DNA of 64,000 nucleotides from Polytrichum commune (taxonomy: Eukaryota; Streptophyta; Polytrichopsida; Polytrichales; Polytrichaceae). Below the pieces are notes generated by a model. It ran no database searches. It saw nothing but the letters and a program-made list of their open reading frames with translations, and was not told the origin of the DNA. The stretch spans positions 47,549,169 through 47,613,168 of the forward strand of contig OX485806.1 in the NCBI GenBank assembly GCA_950295325.1. Reading direction: 5' to 3'. Position numbers and translations under genes: made by a program. Shown in pieces: positions 21,480 to 31,526 of this stretch (position 1 is the first letter of the stretch; every line of letters begins with the position of its first letter).

Positions 21480-22800
21480 AGTATGTAAACTAGTTTGTGT
21501 GTGAGGCCTCGGATCCGAGGCCTCTCGGTCGAGGCCACTTGAGGTTTTTTGATTCAAAGTATAACTTGTATGAATGAGGCACTTTGCTTGTTTTTGAGGA
21601 TGTGAACTAGTTTGTGAATGAGGCCTCGGATCCGAGGCCTCTTTTATGTGTTCCAAAACAAGTGTACGGAATAGGCACTTTGGTTTGTTTTGAGTATGTA
21701 AACTAGTTTGTGAATGAGGCCTTGGATCCGAGGCCTCTTTTATGTGTTCCAAAACAAGTGTACGGAATAGGCACTTTGGTTTGTTTTGAGTATGTAAACT
21801 AGTTTGTGAATGAGGCCTCGGATCCGAGGCCTCTTTTATGTGTTCCCAAACAAGTGTACGGATGAGACACTTTGGTTTGTTTTGAGTATGTAAACTAGTT
21901 TGTGAATGAGGCCTCGGATCCGAGGCCTCTTTTATGTGTTCCAAAACAAGTGTACAAATGAGGCACTTTGGTTTGTTTTGAGTATGAAAACTAGTTTGTG
22001 AATGAGGCCTCGGATCCGAGGCCTCTTTTATGTGTTCCAAAACAAGTGTACGGAAGAGGCACTTTGGTTTGTTTTGAGTATGTAAACTAGTTTGTGAATG
22101 AGGCCTTGGATCCGAGGCCTCTTTTATGTGTTCCAAAACAAGTGTACGGAATAGGCACTTTGGTTTGTTTTGAGTATGTAAACTAGTTTGTGAATGAGGC
22201 CTCGGATCCGAGGCCTCTTTTATGTGTTCCAAAACAAGTGTACGGATGAGACACTTTGGTTTGTTTTGAGTATGTAAACTAGTTTGTGAATGAGGCCTCG
22301 GATCCGAGGCCTCTTTTATGTGTTCCAAAACATGTGTACGGATGAGGCACTTTGGTTTGTTTTGAGGATGTAAACTAGTTTGTGAATGAGGCCTCGGATC
22401 CGAGGCCTCTTTTATGTGTTCCAAAACAAGTGTACGGATGAGACACTTTGGTTTGTTTTGAGTATGTAAACTAGTTTGTGAATGAGGCCTCGGATCCGAG
22501 GCCTCTTTTATGTGTTCCAAAACATGTGTACGGATGAGGCACTTTGGTTTGTTTTGAGGATGTAAACTAGTTTGTGAATGAGGCCTCGGATCCGAGGCCT
22601 CTTTTATGTGTTCCAAAACAAGTGTACAAATGAGGCACTTTGGTTTGTTTTGAGTATGAAAACTAGTTTGTGAATGAGGCCTCGGATCCGAGGCCTCTTT
22701 TATGTGTTCCAAAACAAGTGTACGGATGAGGCACTTTGGTTTGTTTTGAGTATGTAAACTAGTTTGTGAATGAGGCCTCGGATCCGAGGCCTCCTTTTAG
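21480..22800. repeat. Palindrome array 2: 96-bp units
   Basis: Fourteen copies of the same 22-bp palindrome (some with CCTTGGATCC in place of CCTCGGATCC) lie about 95-96 bp apart (117 bp for the first spacing). Between them are TTTTATGTGTTCCAAAACAA and a TTGTTTTGAGTATGTAAACT block. Spacer bases vary at a few sites. Because the unit is a multiple of three, a 456-codon frame stays open on the minus strand (21342-22712) with a 32-residue repeat beginning EASDPRPHSQTSLHTQNK. I treat this as a by-product of the repeat unless expression is shown. Confidence 0.95.
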
Positions 22801-23005
22801 TGCCCTCGATCAGCAGTCCCCAGGGAATGGCTCCGGGGACTGCGAATGTTTAAACAGGCATAACTTCCTTGAATTTTGCCCAAATGGAGCAAGTGAGGTG
22901 TCCATCGGCATCTGCATTTCACGTAGATGACGATAGAGTGGTTGATTGTTAGATTCGGAGACAACACGTGGAAGATATGGAGGTCTGAAGCTGCCGGGTG
23001 GGGGA
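22800..23005 (+). repeat. LTR-A-related module, copy 1, inside palindrome array
   Basis: It contains CAGTCCCCAGGGAATGGCTC, AAACAGGCATAACTTCCTTG, GTGTCCATCGGCATCTGCAT, GTAGATGACGATAGAGTGG and GAGGTCTGAAGCTGC. The same blocks, in the same order, are found in family A LTRs (for example reversed at about 2060-2230). It therefore derives from, or was donated to, LTR-A. Confidence 0.75.
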
Positions 23006-23274
23006 AATGTGTTTTGTTAAGTGCATATGTAGGAGCTAGGAGAAGAGGCCTCGGATCCGAGGCCTCTTTTATGTGTTCCAAAACTAGTGTACGGATGAGG
23101 CACTATGGTTGGTTTGGAGTACGTAAATTACTTTGTGTGTGAGCCCTCGGATCCGAGGCCTCTCAGTCGAGGCCACTTGAGATTTTTTGATTCAACGTAT
23201 AGCTTGTATGAATGAGGCACTTTGCTTGTTTTTGAGTATGTACACTAGTTTCAAAATGAGGCCTCCTTTTAGTG

Positions 23275-23475
23275 CCCTCGATCAGCAGTCCCCTGGGAGT
23301 GGCTCCCGGGACTGCGAATGTTTAAACAGGCATAACTTCCTTGATTTTTGCCCAAATGGAGCAAGTGAGGTGTCCATCGGCATCTACATTTTACGTAGAT
23401 GACGATAGAGTGGTTGATTGTTAGATTCGGAGACCACACGTGGAAGATATGGAGGTCTGAAGCTGCAGGGGGGGG
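23275..23475 (+). repeat. LTR-A-related module, copy 2
   Basis: Nearly identical to the module at 22800-23005, with GATCAGCAGTCCCCTGGGAG and the same CATAACTTCC and GTCTGAAGCTGC blocks. The two lie 475 bp apart with a palindrome-bearing spacer, consistent with a segmental duplication. Confidence 0.75.
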
Positions 23476-23724
23476 ATTGTATTTTGTTAAGTGCATATGT
23501 AGGAGCTTTGGGAAGAGGCCTCGGATCCGAGGCCTTTTTTTTTGTGTCAAGGTTTGTGCTTGAAAAATGAAAATGTTAGGTTCATTTTTGAATTCTCTCG
23601 GCCATTTTCTGTAGTATGTATTTCATAAGGAGGGGCATTCGGAAGAGGCCTCGGATCCGAGGCCTCATTTTTGTGTCAAGGTATGTGCATGAAAAGTTAG
23701 GTTTTAACATGATCAAATGTGTGC

Positions 23725-23746
23725 CCCACGGGTGAACACCCGTGGG
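23725..23746. repeat. CCCACGGG-type inverted repeat 2 (perfect)
   Basis: Arms CCCACGGGTG and CACCCGTGGG with an AA spacer. It is followed by CCATGTAACAGGTAACTTGG. Confidence 0.85.
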
Positions 23747-24118
23747 CCATGTAACAGGTAACTTGGGTAGGATTTAGCATCATCACGGGGAGATGTCTCC
23801 ATGTCAAATATTTTTAAAAATTATGATTTTTTTTCTCTATATTCACAACCATTGATTATATCTTTTGGTTATTTTTTTGGAATTTTTTGTCATCTTCATT
23901 TTTCCTAGTAATTGTTTTAGTTGAATTCTACGTCATTCTAGGTAGAAATGGTATGTTTTCTAGAAAAATATGATCATCAAATTTGGTCATGATATTTTAC
24001 TCCGTAATAGATATCATATATATCTACCTTCCAGAAAAATTTGAGAAAAATTTGACCCATTTTGGTGATGCAACTTGGCAATGGAGTGACCTCCCCTGGA
24101 ACATCATCAAATGTGAAC

Positions 24119-24140
24119 CTCACGGGTGAACACCCGTGAG
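24119..24140. repeat. CTCACGGG-type inverted repeat 3 (compensatory change)
   Basis: Arms CTCACGGGTG and CACCCGTGAG with an AA spacer. Relative to copy 2, both arms changed at paired positions, so pairing is preserved. It is followed by CCATGTAACAAGTAAATTGG. Confidence 0.85.
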
Positions 24141-25026
24141 CCATGTAACAAGTAAATTGGTTAGGTTTTAAAATCATCAAGGAGGGGCATTTGGAAGAGG
24201 CCTCGGATCTGAGGCCTCATTTTTTAGTCAGGTTGTGTGCTTGAAAAAAGAAAATGTTAGGTTCATTTTTGAATTCTTTCGGCCATTTTATGTAGTATGT
24301 ATTTCATAAGGAGGGGCATTCGGAAGAGGTCTCGGATCCGAGGCCTTATTTTTGTGTCAAGGTATGTGCATGAAAAGTTAAAATGTTATGCTCATTTTTG
24401 AATGCGCTTGGCCCTATTGTTTTGGGTAGTGCATAAGTAGGTATTTTGTGAAGAGGCCTTGGATCCGAGGCCTCATTTTTGTGTCAAGGTATGTGCTTGA
24501 AAAATGAAAATCTTATGTTCATTTTCGAATGCTCTCGGCCTTCTTGTTTTGGGTAGTGAATAAGTATGTGTTTTGGGAAGAGGCCTCGGATCCGAGGCCT
24601 CATGTTTGTGTGAATTTTATGCTATAAAAATCAAAATGTTATGTTCGTGTAAGATTGCTCTCGGCCTTCTTGTTTTGGGTACTACATGAGTAAGAGGTTT
24701 GTGAAGAGGCCTCGGATCCGAGGCCTCATTTTGGAGACAATGTATGGGCTTTAATAGTCAAACTGCTATGTTCACATAAGATTTCTCTCGGCCTTTTTCT
24801 TTTGGGTAGTGCATAAGGAAGAGGTAGGAAAAGAGGCCTCGGATCCGAGGCCTCTCATTCGTAGGTAGGTTAGTGCTAGAGTTGACCACTTGACTTAGCA
24901 TTCGGCCATTTCCATTTGTAGTTTGCTCTCGGCCTTGTATTGTTTTTGTGAGGATTTGTTTCTTTATAGTTACGAAGTTATTGACTTTTCTTTGTGAAAT
25001 TCTCATTTTCTCCATGTTCTTAGGAT

Positions 25027-28000
25027 ATGGACTCTTCACAGGTTGCGCAATCGCAATCCCAATATGGAGAGGATGTTGTTCTTGCGGCCCCCGCGGTTGA
25101 AGTTGAAGCTGTGCAGGTTGAGAGTCTCAATTCGCAGGGCCCATTACAAGTAGAGGTGAGTTGGATAGTTGTTGAGTAATTTGTTGAGCAAGTTTTTTGA
25201 GTTCTAGCTTTCTAAGCATGGTTTTACTATTTGTGTTTTTGTTAGGCTCTCGCAATGAACGAAGATGCCGTTCAAGCAGTTGCCGACACGGATCCCGTGG
25301 TGTGTGAGTTTGAGCTTCGGAAATCACAAAAGGAGGACTCCATTGGTGTTATCCAACGCCTTCGGATTAAGCCAACCTATAAGTCCCGCTTATCCATTCC
25401 TTTGTGCCGCTTGAGAGCCCTCCCTCTCGTCCGTCCTATAAGTGAGGTTGAGGTGCAGCGCTTGGAATGTGAATTTGTAATGGGATACCGAGAGGGTGAT
25501 CGAGCTCTTTACGTGTCTGCTTTCAACGACGTTCCCGTGGACCTCCCCATTCCCCCTGGCATTATGGCCTCTTGGAGCCCTCTCTGGCAAGAGGCCTCCG
25601 CAGAATTTGACGCCAAGCTCAAGGAGGATCCGGATCGTGCACATTTCGCCGGGAAGATGTTCTTCGTCTGGGAAGGCAATCATCGTCTCACCGCTTGGTG
25701 GAGACACATCAATAACCACCACGCCGATGACAAGAGTTGGCATATCTCGGTGGATTGCATTGTTGTTGATCCTAGAGGATACACCGGTGTATTTCTCAAT
25801 GCCATGAGCGACATTAATTGGTAAGCTCACTCATTTTTTTCATTCATTTTTCATTTTTGTTTTAATTCTTTTCCATTCTTTTCACCTCACGTTCCTCACA
25901 TATTTTCTCTCAGGTCAACCGAGCATGATTATGTCAAGGCAAACATTCCGGCCAAGCTCCTTTGAATCCGCACTTTTGGAAGGTTAGAGTTGTCCACCTT
26001 TAAGGATCTCATATCGCCATCTGACTACAAAGCATGCGAGAAGATAAAGGAGAGTCGTCCAACTTGGTACACCTTGACCGCGGATGTGTTCGTTAAGTTT
26101 CTTTACAAGGTATGGTTTGTGCGTTCAATCATTTAGAGCTTCTAACATAGATAATTTCTATGCCGATTATATGAACTCACAAGATCATTTCTTGCAGAGA
26201 GACATTTCGGCTCAAGCAGACCTTGCAGTGAGGCATTACCGTGAGACCACACCCGTTGCGGAGAGGTCGGCCACTGAGATTTGGATTGTTATGACCAAGG
26301 CCCAGGAGAGGACAATCAAAAATATTCGGGCCCGTTCTTTTGAGAAGTACATATCCGTTGCACACCTTGACAATGGAGAGGATTTCTTTCATGAGGTACT
26401 CTTTTGAACTCAAATCACTCTTGAACGCAATTCATCCAAATCACTCTTCAACTCTATTACTCTTTTGAACTCAAATCATTTTTATTTTGTGCACAGATTG
26501 ACCGCCATTTTAATGAGTTCTTTTCGACGGACATGACAATTGAAAAATTGCAAAAAATTGTCACATGCCCGGTCGAAGCTTCGTTCAAAGCTAAGTGGCT
26601 TTACTGGTGGAACGCCCCCCTTCGTGAAAGGTTAGATAACAAGTTCCCCGTCGACAAGCCTATGAGGGAGAGGACTTTGGACGACTGGCTACACAAGGCG
26701 TCCTTATGGGCTCAGGTAAATCCATTCCTCGGCTTTCTTCATTTTCATTTTCCTCTATTCCATTTATCTCATATCTAATCATCGCCCTCTCTGCAGTTGG
26801 AGAAGGAAGTCGCGGTTGAAATTGAGACCTTAGAGGAGAGCCTCTCCGTCGACATTGATTGGGATGCATCAGAAACTATCTTGCGCCCTCGTGAGTACGT
26901 TGATCATTGGCGGATTGTCCTTTGGGACAAGGCCTTCAAGCCTTACCTCGGCGATAAGCCTGACATCGCCTTTGCCAAAGGTGATAATCTCTTGGAGTTC
27001 GAGGAGGGGGCTCTCGCTATCAAGCGTGTGGCCTATCGGTAATACATCTATCCTCCACTTTGCACCTCTCCTTAATTTCATTTCTTGCTCGTTTTCTTGG
27101 TTTTCTTACATTCTTGTTTTGTCATGTAGGTATATCATGAGAGAATTGGTTGTGAAGAATGCATTGGCCTCATCTTCCTTGCTGGACTACCTCTCGGACT
27201 GGGTGAATATTTTTTCTAGCCTCTGCGTGTACACGACCGCGCAAACAAACAAGTTCTCCGAATTGCACTTGCAAGGTGGTGGATGGTACTTGAATTGTGC
27301 TGCAGGATTTGTCCCCGGGGAAGAGAAGGCTTTGTTTGCTAGCCTTGTGGGTAGTGCTCCGGATGATAACATTGTTACCTTGGAGGAGCCTGACATCGTT
27401 GAGCTTCCCCCTCCTCCTTCTAAGGCACCAAGGAGAAAGGGAAGGCCGCTCTTTTGGATACCAGTGCCACCTCTTCGGATGCCCCTAACACGCTTTCTCT
27501 CATCGAAAATGTGGACATGGTTCAACTAATGTTGGATTCCGAGGTTGCCGGAGGTCCCCTCCCCGCATATACCCGCATTCAAGAATTCATTGCCAAGGTT
27601 TGTATACTTGCCTTCGTCAATTCTCAATTTTTTTTCCTTTGCTTTGCTTATTTCTTTCCTTCTTGTTTTCTCATGAAGTTTCAATTGCAGGTTGGGGCAA
27701 GTCGTTCCCGTGTGAACACCTCAACTACAACTCACAAGGGCCTCGATTTGCTCTTCGCCGACATTCCCGAGAATTTGCCGGTGCCGAACATCTCCACCGA
27801 TGTTCCTGCTTAGAACAAGCTCCATGAATCATACTATGAGTGTATTTTTGCATTTGCAAAATCTAACCTCTATGATCATGGTGTCCTTGTTCTTGCCCAT
27901 TGTGCGAGTGCCAGTGTTTCTAGGAGTATTTTCGATTGGGCACACACTTATGACTTCTACGTCGCGGAAGATTGGTTTGGAATGAATGATTTGGACCTCC

Positions 28001-28989
28001 AATCTCCCGTTGTTCCCTCTGGAGTGGTAAGCAAGTCTCCCTCTCTTCCCCTTCCGTATTGCTTATCATTTCAATTCCATTTCATTTCAATTCAATTTCA
28101 TTTTCATTGTTGCAGACTCGGAAGTTCAGCATCAAAGTTCTTGTTCGTGTTAACTCCGTTCTTAGAGTGCGGGAGGAGGCCATACAAGAGTATGGTTACA
28201 ACCTCCAACGAGATGGATGGTTGAATACCTTCATCGATGAGAACAGCCAGGCGATGCGCAGTAATGGGGTACCTTGGCGAGGTGCCCATGAGAAACATCC
28301 TATTTTTTTTTCCATCCTTCTCGCTACTCTCACCGACAAGAATGATGTTATTATGGACTGGCAGTGTGGTGTAGGTACGCCTTGTTTTTCAACTTCATCT
28401 TTACTTTGAATTTTCCATTATTTTTCCTTGACTAATTTCCATACTAACATTTTACCTCTCGTTGCTTTAGGTGGTTCGATTACAGCATGTCGCTCCCTTG
28501 AGCGGCATATTGTGGCCCTTGAGAGTGACCCCGTCATTTTCAATTCACTCCTACTCCCCATGCGCGATCCCCAGCCTGCGCGTATATCTCGCTCAGTTAC
28601 CGCACCGTCTACATCTATCTTTGATCCTCCTCAAAAGATGACCAAGAGGGCATTCGGATTCTTTTGTGCGTAAGTTTGCTTTCTATATTTTGCCATGTTT
28701 GCCTTGATTTCAAATTCTCATTTTCTAGTGTCATCATGTTTCTAATCCTTTTGCTTGGGTGTTTAGAGAGCCAGCGGAGGTCGCAGTCATTCGTCGAGAC
28801 ATGTTTTCAAGTCCTCCGAAGCCGTTTGAGCTTCCCCCGTATGTTAGTGCAATGGCGGATTGTTTTGCGAAGGCGGAGTCCCCATCTCCTCCTCGCGTTC
28901 GTCATTTCTCGCGTGGGACACGAAATCTTTTCTTGTTAGAAGCAAATGAGGGTGAGGAGAGTGATAGGGAATGTTCTCCAAGCCCTTAG
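25027..28989 (+). pseudogene. ParB-like / N4-N6 DNA methyltransferase-like gene, 11 exons
   Basis: Exons that I can join by GT-AG borders: 25027-25155, 25246-25820, 25914-26109, 26198-26395, 26497-26715, 26797-27038, 27130-27597, 27691-28026, 28116-28374, 28471-28669, 28767-28989. The N-terminus is MDSSQVAQSQSQYGEDVVLA. A ParB-like core is in exon 2 (KMFFVWEGNHRLTAWW). Exon 8 has GLDLLFADIPENL, placed like methyltransferase motif IV (usually DPPY), and DHGVLVLAHCAS like the next strand. Exons 9-10 have NDVIMDWQCGVGGSITACRS followed by HIVALESDP, which fits motif I (D..xGxG...E.D). The order IV then I fits the beta class. Breaks: TGA at 25963, frameshift near 27430, TAG at 27813. DIPE in place of DPPY suggests a binding rather than catalytic protein. 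Confidence 0.72.
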
Positions 28990-29044
28990 TTTATCATTTT
29001 GGTTTTGGAGATTATAACTCCGTTTGTTGTTGTTATCCGGCTTT

Positions 29045-29050
29045 AATAAA
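29045..29050 (+). terminator. Poly(A) signal after the ParB/methyltransferase gene
   Basis: AATAAA in CTTTAATAAAAGTTGTG, 56 bp after the stop codon at 28987-28989, followed by TTGGTTTT-rich sequence. Confidence 0.55.
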
Positions 29051-29099
29051 AGTTGTGTGTTGGTTTTATTTTTGATATCCGGCTCAAGTTTCATTCTTT

Positions 29100-29929
29100 C
29101 TCTCCATTATTTCATATTCATAATGTCAATCCGCATTGCATTCTTTATTTTTTCTTCATCGTTCGGATCTCTTAACTTCTAGTCACAAAACAATCTAGCT
29201 CTCAGCTCTTAGTGTGAGATCTTAGTTATAGGGGGACCATACTTTCTATTAGTGTGGATGGTTTATTTTATGGTTGTGCACACTAATCACATTGGCCGTC
29301 TTCCAATTCCAATTGCTATATAGCAATTGGAAGTTTTGTTTGGCACGCGAACATAACCTCGTCAAACTTTTTAAATTGAACTTCATGTTGTTCTCAAAGA
29401 GCCGGCACGTCACCTCAAAAATTTCCAAGAGGATTCTAAGGTTGGACTTGGGGGATTTGTCTTTGAGGTCTTTGGCTAAGCTAAGGACTGAATTGGAAGG
29501 CTGTTATGGTGCGACGGAATTTTATTGCATGTTCTTTGGATCATTTTACCCATATTGGACATGCCCGGCAGATAGGGTGTAGATGGCCCTAAACTAGAGT
29601 ATATAGCTATTTTAACTAATTACCCATTTTTGTAAGTCTTGAGGTTGGCTACATTTTGTTAACCAATAAAATATTTTGTGTATGGTATTTTGATTTCAAT
29701 TTGGTGACGTCAGCCTTAATTTAATATTATACATTTGAAAACATATACTATAAGATGTTTGATAACAAATGCAATCTTCCACGCCTATAGGATCCATTGG
29801 TTTCTCAAACAATTCTGGGTTATTATGTCCACGGGAATGGGGGTACCTTTCCAAATATAGAATTCAAACTATCTCTAATTCCACGGAAATAGGCACTGCT
29901 TCTCCTAAAATTACCCAACAAAATCTAAA
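29100..29929. other. Non-coding right arm of giant transposon
   Basis: AT-rich, without a supported gene. It includes a 26-bp palindrome at 29307-29332 and leads into the right terminal inverted repeat. Confidence 0.5.
29307..29332. repeat. 26-bp perfect palindrome
   Basis: Arm TTCCAATTGCTAT is followed directly by its reverse complement. A partial CTTCCAATT copy precedes it, so it may be the tip of a small foldback element. Confidence 0.8.
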
Positions 29930-29965
29930 TTTTCCGCTCTCCAATCTCCGCTCTACGCTCACATA
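29930..29965 (-). repeat. Right terminal inverted repeat of giant transposon
   Basis: Read on the minus strand it is TATGTGAGCGTAGAGCGGAG, then ATTGGAGAGCGG. It matches the left end except for the missing GAGCGGA duplications. Copia sequence starts immediately after 29965. Confidence 0.85.
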
Positions 29966-29969
29966 CTTG

Positions 29970-31526
29970 AGTTTCATTCTGGAGTTGGTCCTCTGTCGAT
30001 GAGATAGTTAGCAGTATTCACCATCTCCGTCCACAGGAAAGCTGGAAGGTTACATTCTGTTGCCATACTTTGTGATTTTTCTATGAGAGTTTGATTTCTC
30101 CTTTATGCAACTCCATTTTGCTAAGGTGTTCGCGTTTGTGTCAATTGTCTTCGTATTCCATTCCTCTCGCAATATGTGATGAAGTTTTTAGACAGGAACT
30201 CCCTTCCCCTATCTGTCCTTAACTTCTTAATATGTCTTCCAATCTCATTTTCTACCATTTCTCTAAAGATTCCTAAATTTCTCATATGCCTCACCTTTAG
30301 ATTTCAAGAAGTAGGTCTAGCTTTTGCGAGAATAGTCATCCGTAAATACACATATATATCTTGATCCATTCAAGGATTGTACAGGCAAAGGACCTACCAA
30401 ATTTGAGTGCATTAATTCTAGAGGAACTTTGGCTCTGTTCTTAGTTTGCCTTGGAAATGGAGCCATGTGTTGCCTTCCAGCAAGACACTCTGCACATACT
30501 TCTTTCAGTGAGTCAAGATTCAGCAAACCCTTGACTCTTTCCTTTTTCGCCAGATGATTCAACCCTTTGTAGTGCAAGTGGCCGTATCTTTTGTGCCACA
30601 ATTTTATTTCTTCTGCAGTTACAAAACTATTTGCTTCATCCTTTGGTGTCTCAATAGAATTTTCTTCTAATGAATTTGGTTTTCTTGAGCAAACTCCTAG
30701 ATGGTACAAACCATTTTCTTTATGTCTCACCCCTTGTGTTACAATGTGTTTGTTTTGAACATTATCCAGGACTAGGCGTTTCCTGTTGGTAGACACGTTT
30801 ACATGACCTTCGTCGGCTAACGAACCAACAGAGACCAAATTGCATTTCACGGAAGGCACATACATAACGTTGGTTATCTTTATTTCTCCGCAATCTGATT
30901 TGACATTTACATCACCACTGCCACCTACTGCATGACGCTTTCCGTTTGCAGTTGTTACAGTTTTTCTTCCTATAAATAAAATCATTGACCCAAGATGCTC
31001 TCTCGCACCCGTAGCATGACGAGACGATCCTGAATCCATATACCACTTGTTGTTGGTATCCAAGCTCTCTTAAATTTTTGTGAAGGCTACTTCTAGTTCT
31101 ACTTGTTTTGTTTCCATGTCAATCTCAGTATCTTTTTCTACTAGATTAACTGAAGATGATGACTGACCATACCTATGCCAACATTCTCTGGCAAAGTGTC
31201 CAATTTTTCCGCAAACCCAGCAAGTCTCTTGGTGAAGAGCTCCTCGGACTTGGCTGGTGGCACCTCTCCCTTGAATGGCTACCCCACGTCGTCTGAATTC
31301 AATTCCTCGTCCTTGAGTTGGCCCTCCATGTAATGGGCTCATTTGACGTCCTCTGTAGGCAAGTCCCGTCCTTCTTCTTGTGAATCTGCCTCGTCCCCCT
31401 GCATTTCCCAGATTCAAGTTGTTTCTAAAAGAAACAGCGAGGGCTTCGTCATCATCTCCCAAGAGTTTGTTTTGGTGCTGGATCCTGTGATACTCAGTTA
31501 TGAGCTTAGAACACACGATATCAAAT
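29970..31526 (-). pseudogene. Copia polyprotein: gag zinc knuckle, protease, integrase
   Basis: On the minus strand downward from 31526: a Gly/Arg-rich gag tail, the zinc knuckle CWVCGKIGHFARECWHR (CX2CX4HX4C), then protease with KWYMDSGSSRHATG (catalytic D-S-G). The GAG-pre-integrase block has LWHKRYGHLHYKGLNHLAKK, and the integrase core has ELMHSNLVGPLPVQSL and YICVFTDDYSRKS. Further integrase sequence reaches about 29990 in broken frames (EMVNTANYLIDRGPTPE). It is cut at 29966 by the giant transposon, and the continuation is at 9626 downward. A stop near 31070 and shifts near 30320 show that it is dead. Confidence 0.92.

Larger units (their letters stand above)
23030..24870. repeat. Palindrome array 3: dispersed and 125-130 bp units
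   Basis: About ten further copies of the 22-bp palindrome lie here: near 23047, 23140 (decayed arm), 23515, 23646, 24198 (one mismatch), 24328 (one mismatch), 24455, 24580, 24706 and 24835. From 24198 onward the spacing is 125-130 bp and the spacer carries TTCTCTCGGCC-like and TTTTGGGTAGTGCATAAG blocks related to array 1. The array ends about 160 bp before the ParB/methyltransferase gene. Confidence 0.9.
9627..29965. mobile_element. Giant TIR DNA transposon, 20.3 kb, inserted in Copia
   Basis: Inverted termini TATGTGAGCGTAGAGCGGAG are at 9627 and, reversed, end at 29965. Outside them is CTTG on each side (9623-9626 and 29966-29969), and the Copia integrase reading breaks off at one edge and resumes at the other. 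Contents from left to right: solo LTR-D, a small gene, a MULE-like transposase with SWIM finger (minus), an RG-rich gene, palindrome arrays, and a ParB/methyltransferase-like gene. Without the later LTR-D insertion it is about 17.5 kb. The 4-bp duplication is shorter than the 8-9 bp usual for MULEs. Genes inside are damaged, so this copy is probably immobile. Confidence 0.82.

Noticed and set aside
21342-22712. The 456-codon minus-strand frame as a real protein gene
   Set aside because: It follows from a 96-bp unit divisible by three. There is no promoter, domain or non-repeat coding context. Kept only as a low-interest finding.
18715-24870. A CRISPR-like array
   Set aside because: Repeats are perfect palindromes with long related spacers, spacing differs between sub-arrays, and the context is a plant transposon with introns and no cas genes. 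It is a tandem/palindromic repeat array.
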